In this document: positions 25,409 to 37,609 of the stretch, in pieces | Layout of the letters: each line of letters begins with the position of its first letter | Position numbering within the stretch: position 1 is the first letter of the stretch | Assembly: GCA_000711775.1 (NCBI GenBank) | Contig: ARYC01017283.1 | Coordinates: forward strand, 31,877 to 95,876 | DNA length: 64,000 bases | Direction of reading: 5' to 3' | Source: Oxytricha trifallax | Taxonomy: Eukaryota > Ciliophora > Spirotrichea > Sporadotrichida > Oxytrichidae | The notes under the pieces: model-generated | Seen by the model: only the letters and a program-made list of their open reading frames with translations | Told to the model about the DNA's origin: nothing | The model's database searches: none | Position numbers and translations under genes: made by a program

Positions 25409-26326
25409 ATTTAGGTTGATTACATTGTGACAAGTGTTCCAGGAACAAAAGACGTTGAAGAGCTATTGAAGGGGCCAGACGGAATTTTCAAGAATGCAAG
25501 AAAAGGGACTATGATTTGCGATACCAGCACTATTTCGCCAATTGCATCTAAAGAATTTGCAGCTGAAGCTAAGAAGAAGGAGTTTATATTTGTAGACTCC
25601 CCTATGTCAGGTGGTATCACTGGTGCTCAAGCTGGTACCTTGACCTTTATGGTTGGATGCGAGAAAGACCACTTTGAATAAGCAAAGAATTGAAAACCTT
25701 TTAATACTCAATCTTAAATATTTTAAGATTCTTTATTACTTAGGAACAGATTTTATAATACTTAGAAGTTTTATTGTATTAATATTATAACATAAAGAAT
25801 AGGTTTGAAAGTAAATCACAAACTTATTTACATAAAAAATGTAATAAAAAAATCAAATATTATGGGGTTTAATAATGTTCTTCTAGGTATGGGTAAGAAC
25901 GTATTTCACTGTGGAGGTCCAGGCACAGGAGAAGTTGCTAAGATTTGCAATAACTTGATTCTTGGTATAAACATGATTGCCCTAGCAGAAGGTATGTCTC
26001 TCGGTGAGAAACTAGGAATTGACCCCAAAGTTCTCTCAAACATTCTTTCAGTAAGCACTGCAAGATCTTGGTGTGTTGATACCTACAACCCCAGACCAGG
26101 TGTTCTCGAAAACGTTCCAGCAAGCAGAAACTATAATGGAGGGTTCCAAGTCAGTCTAATTAGAAAGGATCTAAGTATCGCACTTGAAGCTGCCGAGCAA
26201 ACTGAGGCAGCTACAAAATTCGCTGAACATGCCATCAACTACTATAGAGAACTTGAGAAGAAAGGATTTGGCAAGAAAGATTTTGGATATGTTTATCAAT
26301 ACATTCACAAGAACTTTGAAGTATGA
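25409..26326 (+). CDS. HIBADH: 3-hydroxyisobutyrate dehydrogenase, 3' part
   Basis: Continues the gene from 6938. The acceptor ...atttag at 25414 leads to VDYIVTSVPGTKDVEELL. Then come the family catalytic signatures: FVDSPMSGGITGAQAGTLTF, HCGGPGTGEVAKICNNLIL (with the essential Lys of GxxGxGxxxKxxxN) and MSLGEKLGIDPKVLSNILS. The C-terminus NYNGGFQVSLIRKDLSIALE matches the GF...KDL motif. A 186-bp IES (25691-25876) interrupts it after EQAKN. Ends at TGA 26324-26326. Length, motifs and order are those of an intact enzyme, so the somatic gene is presumably functional. Confidence 0.92.
25691..25876. other. 186-bp IES in HIBADH, pointer AAT
   Basis: AAT at 25688-25690 and 25874-25876. Removing one copy and the interior joins EQAKN to VLLGMGKNVFHCG, as the family requires. 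The interior is about 85% A+T and has in-frame TGA. Its length is a multiple of three. The pointer is short, so the border could shift by a few bases. Confidence 0.65.
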
Positions 26327-26524
26327 GTAATTAATTCATGAAATTTATCGATTGATATTTAAAACTTAGTATTATAACTAATTTTTATATGATTACTTAT
26401 CTATATTAGTATAATCTAACTTTATTATAATGGGGATATTATCTAATAAAAATATATTTGAAAATAAAAACAGAAATCTACTCCTTCTATTATTATAATC
26501 ATAAAACTAAATAAAAGAATAAAA

Positions 26525-27940
26525 ATGGAGACTACAAGTGACACAACAGATTAAACCTAAGAATAACTTGAACAATTGAAGTTATCTGACAGTACTAACT
26601 TTACAGGAGAAGCAATTTAAATGCAAGGATAATTAGAAGTTGATGAAAAAGACATAGATGGTAATTAGTATGTTTTCTCAAAGTCGATTAGTGTCTAGAA
26701 AAATTCATTCGTAGATAGTCGATAAAATATTGATAAGCTATGCCCTCCTCCAGTCTATTTTTCAGATGAATTACTGCTCAAGGAATTGCCAGTTGAAAAA
26801 GAAGAAATATTGAAGGGGCTTTAAGAGACACCTTAGGGAGGCTTGGTTTGTGTTGATAAGGAGGCTATGGAGAAGCAAAAAGGTGTTTTGGTAGATGTAC
26901 TAAAGCAATTGACTGTTAATATTTTGAAAGGATTAACGATTACTCACATTTCGCTTCCAGTGAAAATCTTTGAACCGAGATCAACTTTATAAAGAATTGT
27001 TGATCTATTCTCATTTTCCCCTATATTCTTGACCAGAGCCTCATAAACACCCGATCATTTGGAAAGATTTAAGTTGGTCATCGCAAATGCAGTTTCTTCT
27101 ATTTACTTGTGTTGCGCCTAAAATAAACCATTCAATCCAATTTTAGGAGAAACTTTACAAGCATAATTTTCAGATGGCACCGAAGTTTACTGTGAGCATA
27201 CATCCCATCACCCACCTATTTCGAATTTTTATGTTCATCCTAAGGATAGAAAAGGATATGAATTCTGGGGATTCTATGAATTTGTAGGATCAATGAGTGG
27301 AAATTCACTTAGAGCTGGACAAAAAGGTCCAAACAACATAAAATTTGAAGATGGACAACATATTAGATACTCACTGGTTGATTCTAAATTAGGAGGAACT
27401 ATAATGGGTGACAGAACTGTAGAAGGAGTTGGTAATATGGTATTTGAAGACTTAACCAATAACTTCAAATGTGTCTTGTTTTTTAATACATACTAGAAGA
27501 GCGGTTTTTGGACTGTAACTGAAACTGGTAAGAAAGATGAATTCTTTGGAGTTATTTACAAAACTAAATAGCCGATTGATCCAGTAGCAAGCTTTAAGAG
27601 TTATTACATTAAAGGAGCCAAAGACATACCCGATATTAGCAAAATAGAACCCGAAATCGAAGAAAAATTAGCAACAGTGACAGGAAGTTGGCTAAGAGAA
27701 TTAAAGATAGATGATTAAGTTTATTGGAATATAGACTAGGATAAGCCGTTAAGACAAATTCCTATGTTAGATAAGAGTCAGTTTGTACTACCTTCAGATT
27801 GGAGATACAGAGACGATCTCATCTGGCTTAAATATGAAAATATTCCAATTGCTCATAATTGGAAAGTCAGAATGGAAGTTCAGCAGAGATACGACAGGAA
27901 ATTAAGATAGCTAAATTAGAAGGGCAAAGGATCTCATTGA
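26525..27940 (+). CDS. Oxysterol-binding protein-related protein (ORP)
   Basis: A single open frame of 471 codons with an acidic, Gln-rich N-terminus. The ORD lipid-transfer domain follows from about residue 110. It contains the family fingerprint EHTSHHPPIS (usually EQVSHHPP), upstream PFNPILGETLQA, and downstream GPNNIKFEDGQHIRYSLVDS. The C-terminus WRYRDDLIWLKYENIPIAHN...KVRMEVQQR is also typical. No PH domain or FFAT motif is seen, so it is a short ORP. Such proteins exchange sterols or phosphoinositides between the ER and other membranes. No introns or IES seen, unlike its neighbours. Confidence 0.9.
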
Positions 27941-28023
27941 AAGAGATCTAACAAATAAGAATAGTATTTTTGAATTCATATATTAGATACTTTTCCTAAA
28001 TATTTTTTCAAGGCAAACTTACT

Positions 28024-28789
28024 CTATATAAAAATGAGAAAATTCTTGTAACCTACCTTCTCCATCTTTCGCACTACAAGCGCATATTGTCCATGATCTA
28101 TCATTTATCATATCTAAACTTAAAATTTCTTCAATCTCTTCTGCTGGTAAAGATGATATCAAATCCTATTTATTTGCAAAAATCAGCATGGGTAATCCTG
28201 CTAATTTATCCTCCTAACAAAAAGGAGTTAAAATTGTTTTAAATCTAATTAAATTCATACCTCTAAAAGCTTTTGTAGTTCTTCACCACATTCATCCATC
28301 CTCTTTCGATCTGAAGAATCAATAACATATATCTATATAAAGAAAATTAAATTATTCTTCTATGTATAATAAATGGAAACTTAAACATTGTATAATATTG
28401 CAAGGAGATGTTCTAACTTACAATACAGTCTATTTTGTCATAGTAATTTTTCCAATGCTGCCTAATTGCTTTTTATCCACCTAAGTCCCAAGCCTCAAAT
28501 TTAAAATTTCCTTATTGCAATGATTTTATATTAAAACCTTAAGTAGGCATCACATATTAAATTTCTTCTTTTGATAGTGCTTTTAGAATCCAAATAATTT
28601 TATCATTATATTAACTTTAAAACAATTAATAAAAGAAAATATAAATATAAATTTTTTAGTAATCGTTGTTTTTCCAGCATTATCTAGACCCACAACACAC
28701 ATTCGAACATTTTTTTGAACTTCCTTTTTCTTTGAAAACATTCTTGAAATTAAACTGCCAGTTTATATAGCTGTACCTAGCATTTCCAT
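28024..28789 (-). CDS. ARF-like GTPase (ARL2/3 type), main part lacking last exon
   Basis: Starts near ATG 28789 (MEMLGTAIQTGSLISRM; the second Met is also possible). The P-loop is GLDNAGKTT, switch I has MPTQGFNIKS, switch II is WDLGGQ, and the base-recognition motifs are ANKQD and CSAKDGE. A 74-bp IES with pointer AATC (28591-28664) and two short introns are removed in phase. The reading frame then reaches a gtagg donor at 28056 and no proper C-terminal helix follows. The missing exon, GLQEGIEWLMQNV, is found at 58927-58973. Both breakpoints carry the 12-bp sequence CTATATAAAAAT (28024-28035 and 58974-58985). The gene is thus split in the germline. ARL proteins act in ciliary or tubulin trafficking. 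Confidence 0.88.
28591..28664. other. 74-bp IES in the ARF-like gene, pointer AATC
   Basis: AATC stands at 28587-28590 and 28661-28664 (GATT on the coding strand). Excision joins GKTTI to LKALSKEEIQ, directly behind the P-loop. No splice sites fit, so this is an IES and not an intron. Confidence 0.7.
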
Positions 28790-28951
28790 GTTTTATATGT
28801 TAAAATTTTAATTTCACAAACATTCTAAAATGTATTGTATTATGTTCTGCGAAGTGATATTAAATTGAAATTTCTTTAAAAATAAATAAAATTAATTAAT
28901 ATTCGCATTTAATTATATTTATTGAGTAGTTTAGGCATAAATAAAGATAAA

Positions 28952-31876
28952 ATGAGCTCAGAAGATAAAGTGAAAAATTCTTGCGATTAAAGTGGAATAA
29001 TTGAAAATAAGGTAATTGTTTAGTAGCATTTTTTTAATTATAATTATTTAATGAGCAGGTTAATGATTATCCAAATGTTATAAGCAAAGAAGACATAATG
29101 AAAAAAATTAACTTAATTTTGATTTAAGTTTTATTCTATAAAATTGAGCTTTATTCGAGACTAGAAGCTGAAGAATTAATGAATGAAGAATAGTAATAAC
29201 GCATTTTAGAAAAAAATAGCAGATCAGCCAAATTAAGAGAATTGATGCTATAGAAAAAACATAGCATATTAACTGAGGAAATAAATAAAAGCCCTGCAGT
29301 GTAATTGAACAAAAGTAATTTGACTTTATAAGCAAGGGAGGTAGAAAGAGATTTCAAAGATGAGCTTTTTGAATTATAAAATGAAGAATTATGGTAAAAT
29401 AAAATCAAAGAACCAGTTGAAGAGCCATAGCAATCACCGGTAGCCTAAAGAAACACTTCATTAATGAAAAAGAACAGTTCAATATTTGACTTGATTGACT
29501 ATAACTCAATCAATGATTAATTTAGGATTACTACTATTGAGAGAGGTACTGAACATTCTTTAGTGCAGTTTAATGACCCAACACGAAGTGAAGTTATATC
29601 AATCATAAGTTATATTATGTATTTTATCTACACTCCAATAAAGACAATTGATATGAGATATAGTTCTACTACCTCTAATTTTGGAAATGATATGCCATCC
29701 ACTAACTATAAAACAATTGACTCACAAAGCTTCTAACAAATTAGAAATAAAGCTTAGACTGTAATGACTTCCCCTACAAGCCCATCTAGAAATTAAAGAA
29801 TAAATTCTCCCTAAAAAAGTACGAAGTAATCTTAAAAAACTAGTGCTTTAAGAAATAGAGGCTTTATGGATAAATGTTAATAAGATTTAATTAATCAGAT
29901 GCAGAGTGTGGTTAAGGGTAATGTTAAATAGTAGTTGAATAAAAATCATATCAAGTCTATCCCCATACCAGTAAAATAAACAAAACAAGCAATCAATTCT
30001 TAAAGATCACCATAGAAACAAACACAGTCAATTTTAGGATTAAATTCAGAGAGATAAGTAGTTCCAAAGAATTTGAAAGCTTCATAGATTTCTCAGTAAA
30101 TTCTACATCCTAATAGCTCAATTCTTAGTAGCTAAACACCTAAGAATAGAATTATTTAGCATTAGAGATAAGGCAGCTTCTAAGACTACAAGAGTATGCT
30201 TCCACCAAATATTAAAAATATCGCTATCCCAAGCTAAAATAAGAAATAGCCAAGCACCTTTTAAAATTCAAGATATTGAAAATAAATCAGTTGTTTTAAA
30301 TTTAATGCTATAAGATAAAGCTTGGCTTCAAAAGCAAGTGCGATTCCAACTCCAAAAATATTTTCACAAGTCACCACCCCTAAAGCTAGTCAAGAATAGA
30401 GTAGATTCTCACTATAAGGATTAAATAGTAAAGTCATTAAAAACAAATCTATAAAATCAACAAGAAAAGTTAGCAATACTAGAAAGCAAAAAATAATGTA
30501 ACTAAAGATTTAGCTCTCATAGATAATGAATAATATAAACTAGTAATTATTATTAGATAAATTGATTTTGCAGGGAGATTAATAATCTGCAGGTATTCTT
30601 GAGCAAGTTTAACTTTTATTTGAGTTAGCTTCCTTTGTTGACACAAAATTTTCAACAAGTGAAATAGACTCAGAAACTCAACTTCATAATTTTGTTTAAA
30701 AACATAGTGGAAATATAGTTCATGGACTTCAAAAGTTTACGATTTAATGTATCAGTGATTAAAACGGGTTTAAAACATCGTAAATAAATAACTACATCAA
30801 AATGTATCTTGAAAGGTCAAACTATATTAATGATTGAGAAAATGCAAGCAATCCAATTCTAGAATTCCTTAATAAATGCTATGAAATTTTTGATTGTTCT
30901 AAGATCGCTAAGTCAGGTCATAAGAAAAGCATTTCAATTAAAGTTAACAATTCACCAAAAAGAAAAGCCTCAACCACTAAGAATTAATCATCCTTAAAAT
31001 TATAGGATGTTAATCCTGAATTGACTTAGTTTGAAGTTCCAGATGACTACTACTATCAAACTTAAAGGAACTATCTTTCCAATACATTTAACAACAGCTC
31101 CATGTCTGGCTTGAAAACCCCCTAAAATTTGAATATTACAGAGAGTTCAGAATTATTCAAAACTCTCATTAGTTAGAAAAACTAGATGATAGCATAAGCC
31201 TACAAGTAAAGTTTGGAGACTTCTAAAAAAGTGTAGTAAGATGCACAGCTTACTCTTTAGAGATAGAAAAGTCTTCAAAAGCTCGAGAAAGAGCAAAAGA
31301 AGCTGAAAGTCGTATTTGACAAGTAAGATAAACAAAATTACGAATAGTAAAAGAAGATAGAAGAAATTGATTACATTAAGTACAGAACGGAATTTCACAC
31401 ACGAATGAATTCGGTTGATAAGAGTTAGAAAGAAATTGAGAAAAAGAAACTGAGAGAAAGTCTTTAAATTAATGATTTCATATAGTCTGTTTTTATCATT
31501 CTTCATTTTTATAAGCAGTATAAGCAGTTAAGAGTACATGAGAAACTACAAAAAGTTGAATTAAGAGAAGGAACAGATATTTTACCATGAGATCAATGAA
31601 AAATCATACAATGAGCTTCTATGGAAAAAATAGTAAGAAAAATTAGAGCAAAAGTAAAAATCTTCAGAGCTGAAATTAAAGAAGCAGGAATTTGCTATAT
31701 ACAAAATTATTAAGAATGAGGAGCTTATTAAAAGACTTTAGCAAGAAAACGAGTTGTTAAACCAACAGTAATTAAAATAATCAAAGGCAAATATAAATAA
31801 AGTTCACAAATCATAGAAATCTGTTCTAACAATACCAAAGCCATTAATTGAGTTTAAATCGCACACTAAAAGATGA
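28952..31876 (+). CDS. Large Ser/Gln-rich coiled-coil protein, unknown function
   Basis: Starts MSSEDKVKNSCDQSGIIENK. A short intron follows, then about 900 codons open in the ciliate code to TGA 31874-31876. The N-terminal third is charged and helical. The middle is a disordered Ser/Pro/Gln region (SPTSPSRNQRINSPQKS, IPTPKIFSQVTTPKAS). The C-terminal part is a strong coiled coil (KSLQKLEKEQKKLKVVFD, NELLWKKQQEKLEQKQ). In-frame TGAs at about 30282 and 30832 must lie in introns. The second is explained by a 33- or 45-nt intron of length 3n, and a 31-nt intron (gtctg...ataag, about 31488) restores frame near the C-terminus. No family recognised; the look is of a ciliary or cytoskeletal scaffold. 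Confidence 0.65.
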
Positions 31877-32779
31877 AGAGAAAATTAATTATGTTACAAA
31901 CTTCTTAAATATTTAAGTTTACATTATTTTATAAATAACTTTAAAACAAAACTTTCAAATGCCTCTGTGAAAGTCATCTCTACTTTCTAGGGTCTGCAAT
32001 TAATGAATTTCTCATCTGTTATTATTGCAGGATTTAATAGATAATTATAATAAATAAAATTATTATGATGGCATTTAATTATAAAGGAAATTTTGGGATC
32101 GCTTAATTTTAATTTGAAATTGAAATTGACTTAAATAAGAATATATAAAAAAGAAATAACAAGATATATTATCGATGAATTTATCAATTTATTTAAAAAT
32201 AAATTAAAACCTTTTAAAAATATCCATTATACAATTATGAAATTCATTTTCAAATGAGCACAAAAATTTCTATTTTCAAATAAAACTGCAAAAATAAATT
32301 AATTATATTTTGCTAAGTCATAATTAACTCACCGATATTATTATTATTCATTCCTATTACTTTTCGATTCCTCTTATTCACTTTAACTATTTGCGCTCTT
32401 TTTCTTTAAATTAGTTAAATTAATTCTTTTAACAATCGTTGGATCAACGTTAATTTATTTCATTTCTTCCTAAGGTGCCCTTAATTAAACTTATCCAACG
32501 ACAATCTTTTTCGGGCTTCTTTTCTTGGGGGAATTTTCAATTAAATTTTAATTGCTCTAACTATTTTTGATTTTATTCTTCATATTTGATAACTCCGCCT
32601 ATTGTTAATTATCTAGCTTTGATTCTTCAATGGCAATTTACTAATTAATTTATTGCAATCTTGAGGCTGTGGCTCCCAAGCGACTTGAACCCAGTTATGA
32701 TCCAGGGTTTTAACTACGACTTCTAGAGTTTTAACTTTAACTCATTAAATTTTTCATTTATGCTTAGCTTGCTTCATCT
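31877..32779. other. Intergenic stretch between convergent genes
   Basis: AT-rich to about 32320, then somewhat richer in G+C to 32780. A small inverted pair, CGTTGGAT / ATCCAACG, occurs near 32440-32500. I see no coding block or RNA gene that I can support; the long 3' flank of the hydrolase gene may account for the less AT-rich part. Confidence 0.4.
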
Positions 32780-33980
32780 TCAGGCGGGATGTAAAGATTC
32801 TCTTTGAATACTACTTTTGATATTCTTTTATTCGGGCCAGTTCTTAAAAAACTAAAAGAAATTTTTAATTTGAAATTGATCTTAAAATATAAAAAATAAT
32901 TATTGATGAAAGCTTTAAAACATTTATTGAGTAATCATCTTAATCTAAAGCAAGAATTAGAAAATGGGCTTAATTAAATCCTAGTAGAAGTCAAAGTCAT
33001 TGTGAGTCATTTCAGTTGGCAACACTAGAAAAGTTTGTCCACCACACTGCTCATTTAACTACTAAGCATGCTCATAGGGTATTAAAGTGTCTTTCTAGCC
33101 ATGTACAATGAAAGTGGGGCATTTAACTTTTGGCATTAGTTTCAAATTGTCGAAGTGTTCAGCCACAATGAAGCTCAAGAAGCCCACTTTATTTTTGACA
33201 ATGTTTTTAATAGATGTGTAAGGGGACATTAGGATTAAAGCACCTGGGTTATGATGAGCTGATAAATAGGTTCCTGGACCACTGCCCATACTTCTTCCAA
33301 ATATAATGATATCTTTTTCTCTAAGACCTGTTTCTTGCAATCAAACTCCAAAACTTGTTATATAAATGAAATAGTGAGAATTATGAATTTTTTACTATCC
33401 TTAAGATAGTAATTTTTATCCATAATACAAAACAAATATTGTAAAGGATGTATTTATATTGGTTCCAAAAAAATAGAATTATAAATACATACTGATAAAC
33501 ATAATCGCAGTCCTCCGTGATTTTCTCTGAGTTACACCCTCCCTATTCTTTGTAAACACCGTAGCCAGGGTACTCAACAGCTAGTATATTAATTTTAAGA
33601 CTCTATTTAAGATGATCGAGCATTTCATAAGAGAGCCCTATGTCCTCCGCATTCCCATGAAAATACATTAGCAATTTGCTTGATCCACTTTGATATGGCA
33701 GAAATAAACACGGTATGTGCATGGAACGCCCACTACTAGTAATACTACTGCTTTTTTATTAATAAGTATGCGATGAACTTGCTTCACTTTGATTTTCATA
33801 AGAACTCGAAGAAATTAATATGGAGCTGAAGCTAGTCGTAGTCTTGCCGTTGACTTATTCAACTTTTCCATGTAAATCCGCTAGTAGAGAATTCCTGGGG
33901 ATATATACTATCTCTCCAAGAAGAGAATTAGCATCGTAGGATGATTTCGGTGCGGGGAAGATGATTTTGTTAAGTTTCAT
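32780..33980 (-). CDS. ABHD17-like alpha/beta hydrolase
   Basis: Starts at ATG 33980 (MKLNKIIFPAPKSSYDAN). After a Ser-rich loop the hydrolase core is MYFHGNAEDIGLSYEMLD and VEYPGYGVYKEQ. The nucleophile elbow is FGRSMGSGPG (catalytic Ser), then MSPYTSIKN, FIVHGQKDTLIPYEH (acid Asp) and MTHNDFDFY (His). The triad and spacing fit the ABHD17 depalmitoylase / bem46 group. A segment of about 165 bp (33345-33510) interrupts the gene just before the nucleophile exon; I could not fix its borders as intron or IES. A C-terminal extension ends NWPEQKNIKSSIQRES and stops at TGA 32780-32782. Confidence 0.8.
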
Positions 33981-34424
33981 TTTGTAAGTTATTTTAATGA
34001 ATAATTTTGTAATTATTTATTCATCAATGCCTTTCAGTTTATTACAATACTTATAATATGCCAATTTTTAATTTGTAAATGAGTAATAATTTAAAGGAAA
34101 TTTGTAAGCTATTGATAATATACATATTTATACAACTTATTGCTATATAGATAAAATAGGAATAAATATAAAAATATTCTTATAAAAATTATTTTTATCT
34201 AAGGTATAAGGCTCTTAAGAAAGATTATTAAATAATTAAATAACCGAATTAATTAATAAATTCTATATCTGTATACTTAATGTGACGGTGTTGTAATTTT
34301 AACCATTAATCTATAATTAAAAAAATCTCTGTATTTGTAATTTAATAGTAAATTATAAAATAAATATCGATTTATTTTAATAAAATATCCAAATTTTCTT
34401 TATCACAATAATGTTTTTTACAAG

Positions 34425-37400
34425 TCATTATTTTTTGCCTTGATTATTTGACCTGTCTCTTTATCCAATCGGCTTAATTTATTGCAAATATTTTAGTTTT
34501 TCAGTTTATTTATTAATCTTTGAGAGTAAATCAAGAGCTGCCACATTTACCTACTTGAAATTAGTTTATTTTTGAATATCTAACCTAGGTGTTTATGATT
34601 ACTACTTTAGATTATTATGACTATTATTTACATCATAATGTTGTAAATTTAAGATGACATTCTGTTAGTTATAAGGTTTCTAGGAACTTATAGGAGACTT
34701 AGATTTATTACTTTTGTTAATGTCTGGCTTGAAGGAATACTTCCCCTTTTCTTGCGTCTCTTTTTCTTTAATTAATTGCCTCTTCTTATCTCGATAAATT
34801 TCTCCTTTCTTTAAAATTAAATCGGTCTGACTGAGCAGTTTCGATAAATTTTAGTCTTCCTTGTTATTTTAAGCAATGGCCTTATTTAGTAGATCTAATT
34901 ATATATTAGCTATTTTTTGAGATTTTAAATTGAGCTTTGGCTTAAACAGACCCTCAGTTGATTGTCTAATCAAATCTCTTTTCTTTTATTCATTAATCTC
35001 TTGCTTCCTGAACTTCTAGTAATTCACAAAAACTTAAAATTGGCTTTTTATTTAGTCAACCTCACTTTTATCTCTCACGCAAAATTAGTTTGAGCTCGAC
35101 ATAAAACCAAATTTTTGAGAGTTATTTTTATTTTATTGTTAAAATGACATTGAGCCAGTTTCTTGTTAGGTAATATCATATATGTCATGAATTATAAAGA
35201 GAAATTTTAAGAGATTTTAAAAGGATATACCTTAGTAAATTTAGTTATTTTTAGTCTATAATTCATATGATTTTAGGGAATTCCATGCTAAGTTTAGAAG
35301 TATAGCTTACTTTTGTTTATGCTAGGCTTAAAGTTTCTCTATGTTCTGTGTGTAAATAAAAAGAAAATTATTATTTTTGTAAAGCATTCGAAACAATACC
35401 AGCTCAAACTACTCATAAGTAAGCATTTATGAGAGACTTATCTATAGATCCTTGAAATATTATATAAAAATGAAAGTTTAATTTAGATGTTTCTGAATGT
35501 GATCCTATAATCTTGCAAATGAAGAGATGTTACTAAAATTTGAAAGACTTGATTGAGACAATGATCTTTCAGTCTGTTACTATTGCTTTTAAATTCTATC
35601 AATTGATCTTCTCTCCGCTTCCCTATGCATTCTGTTAACCAAATCATTCGTTTGCTGAGTATTAAGATATTGAGAATTATAAAAATGGTTAATTAAATTC
35701 AAATTTATTTTAGAATTTGATTCACTTTGACTCAAGTCAGCTTAAATACTCTTTCTTAATCCATAAAGTCTATCATATACTTTCTAACTTGATTATCTTT
35801 TTAAGTCATCTGTAGATTAGTCAGATAACTCTTTATCTGAAATTACACTATACCTCTTATTAGTCAAACTTCACCTTCCTTTTTCAATTGCTTCTTATTC
35901 ATTCTACAAAAATACTTCTCTCATATTAATTATGCTGTTTTCTTTTTTCCTTTTGAAATCCATTTAATCCTCATAGAATTGAGTGGGCGTCCTACTCTAT
36001 CTCTTGAAAGACTATCGCCTATTAATTTAGGGTGTGAATGAGCATTCCTCCATAAGTTTATTATCTTTTTCGATGTCTTCGAATCTTTTTTATTTTGCGA
36101 GGTTTTCCTGGGTTTTGAAGCTTCTGTTATAAAGCTCATCGAAAACAGAGTTACTTCGTTAAGTATAAAAAAGTAAATTATTTTTTTTATAGCATTTCAA
36201 AATTTTTCTTATAAACTACTTGCCGCTATTTTAACTATAAAGTTCAGAAATAATTTAACTTCTTTTTTCTTAAGACATTTTCTCATTGCTAAACTGATTT
36301 CCAACATTACTATTAACTTGAAATAATTCAATTTGCTAATTAGTAAAATTATCATACATTGTATCGTTTCTTTGGAAACTCACATAATTATTGTCTACAG
36401 ATATTACACTGTATTACTATTAATTTGGCAATTATTATTGATTCTTTGGCATTTAAAATTAAGAATTTTATATGTGCTAGTTTATTTTATTATTTTTCAA
36501 ACTTTTTCTCTAGTTTCTTTCTTAATACAAGCTTTTTATTTACAGAATCTTTTAATTGTTAAAGTCTTTGAAAGCTTAGCTGCTCTAATTAATAAATGGT
36601 GAAACAGAGGATTTTGAAGTTTATTGATATTTATTGAAGGATGGATTTTGTAACTTTTAAGGTAGGTTGGCTTAAAATGCTTCTTATTATGTGCTCACAC
36701 TATGTAAATTCGAATCATTAAGCTGAAGATAATTATAGCTTTGGTCTTAATTGAATTGCCTATCTGTTTGACTGCCAATAAGGTTCGATGATATACTTTA
36801 TTATATAAAAAATCTAATATTTTAGACTTCTTTAAAGATTTGACTTGTTAACTGATTTATTTTAACTTTAGGGTTACTTTAATAAATTCTAAGCCAGTTA
36901 CTCTCTATCTTCTCTGGTCATCTGAATATTTTATGTAGAGAATATTGAATCTTCTTGAGAAAATGTTTTATCGAAGAACTCCTTTCCTCTTGATCTGGAT
37001 CACCTTAGTATATCTCTATAGACTTCACCATCTTGATTAAAATGTTAAGGAATTTCAACAAAATTTGATCTAATCAAACTGTTGCGACCACTCTTTTATG
37101 GCTGTAAATCTAAATTATCGGTCTTGCCAATGTTAGAAATTTTGCGATTTTTATCCTTATTGATCCTGAGATTTGTAATATTTTTATTCTAAAATTCTTC
37201 ATCATCATTTGGATGCCAAATACTAGAATGTAGCGATGAAGCTCCATCTTTGTGGATCATCATTGTTGAGTTTATTTACATGCTTTAAAAAAAATCACTT
37301 TTATAAAAACATTTTAAGCTATGATCTTATTTCTCGTTTACAGGATCACTCTCGGAAAACATAAAAGATACTTTAATATACATTTAAATTTTATTAAGAG

Positions 37401-37609
37401 CCAGATTCTTCTAAGTTAGGATAATTTTATTATGATTCTAAAGTTTCATTTTTCTATTAAGTCTACTGAGCCAGCTATTTAGATAGAACAAACTAATGAA
37501 ATTTTGACTATGTCTCAACTAAGTCAAAATGCTCGTTTTCTTATAATTCTTCGCAGTCCTATTTTTATTTCTAGGGTTGAGGAGTTAAAGATCTAAACAA
37601 TTTTTTCAT
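34425..37609 (-). CDS. Coiled-coil protein with SFTPQIN/SFKPDIN motifs, probable cytoskeletal
   Basis: Reads from ATG 37609 (MKKLFRSLTPQPQ) through several short introns to TGA 34425-34427. The middle carries SVFDELYNRSFKTQENLAKQ then EECSFTPQINRRQS and RTPTQFYEDQMDF. The C-terminal part has LFKPKLNLKSQ, YRDKKRQLIKEKETQEKGK and YSFKPDINKSNKSKSP. Repeated [ST]F.P.IN motifs next to basic helices are common in ciliate and algal axonemal or basal-body proteins; I infer such a role without naming a family. Two in-frame TGAs (about 35870 and 37010) must lie in introns or small IESs. It could be two adjacent genes, but composition is uniform. Confidence 0.6.

Larger units (their letters stand above)
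11140..25419. other. 14.28-kb internal eliminated segment with 11-bp pointer
   Basis: The direct repeat ATTTAGGTTGA occurs at 11129-11139, immediately after the TBE, and at 25409-25419, across the splice acceptor of the next HIBADH exon. Deleting the TBE with one ATT copy and this segment with one pointer copy rebuilds a 35-nt intron (gtatg...acatttag) and the in-frame junction ETASD-VDYIVTSV. The segment is AT-rich and carries a long antisense gene (11850-25335) and a 261-bp palindromic element. It could be an IES in the classical sense that houses another gene, a nested arrangement known from Oxytricha. Confidence 0.8.

Noticed and set aside
6955-25412. ATTTAATTT at both HIBADH breakpoints as the pointer
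   Set aside because: It would give a 27-nt intron and would not explain the TBE borders. The 11-bp ATTTAGGTTGA repeat is longer and fits both the TBE duplication and a 35-nt intron.
31153-31506. Minus-strand Leu/Phe-rich ORF
   Set aside because: Antisense of the coiled coil of the gene at 28952-31876.
32640-32720. tRNA-like T-arm on the minus strand (GGGTTCAAGTC)
   Set aside because: No acceptor, D-arm or anticodon arm pairs with it.
35930-36139. ORF MSFITEASKPRKTSQ on the minus strand
   Set aside because: A shadow frame. The neighbouring frame gives FDELYNRSFKTQENL...EECSFTPQIN with a continuous coding context.
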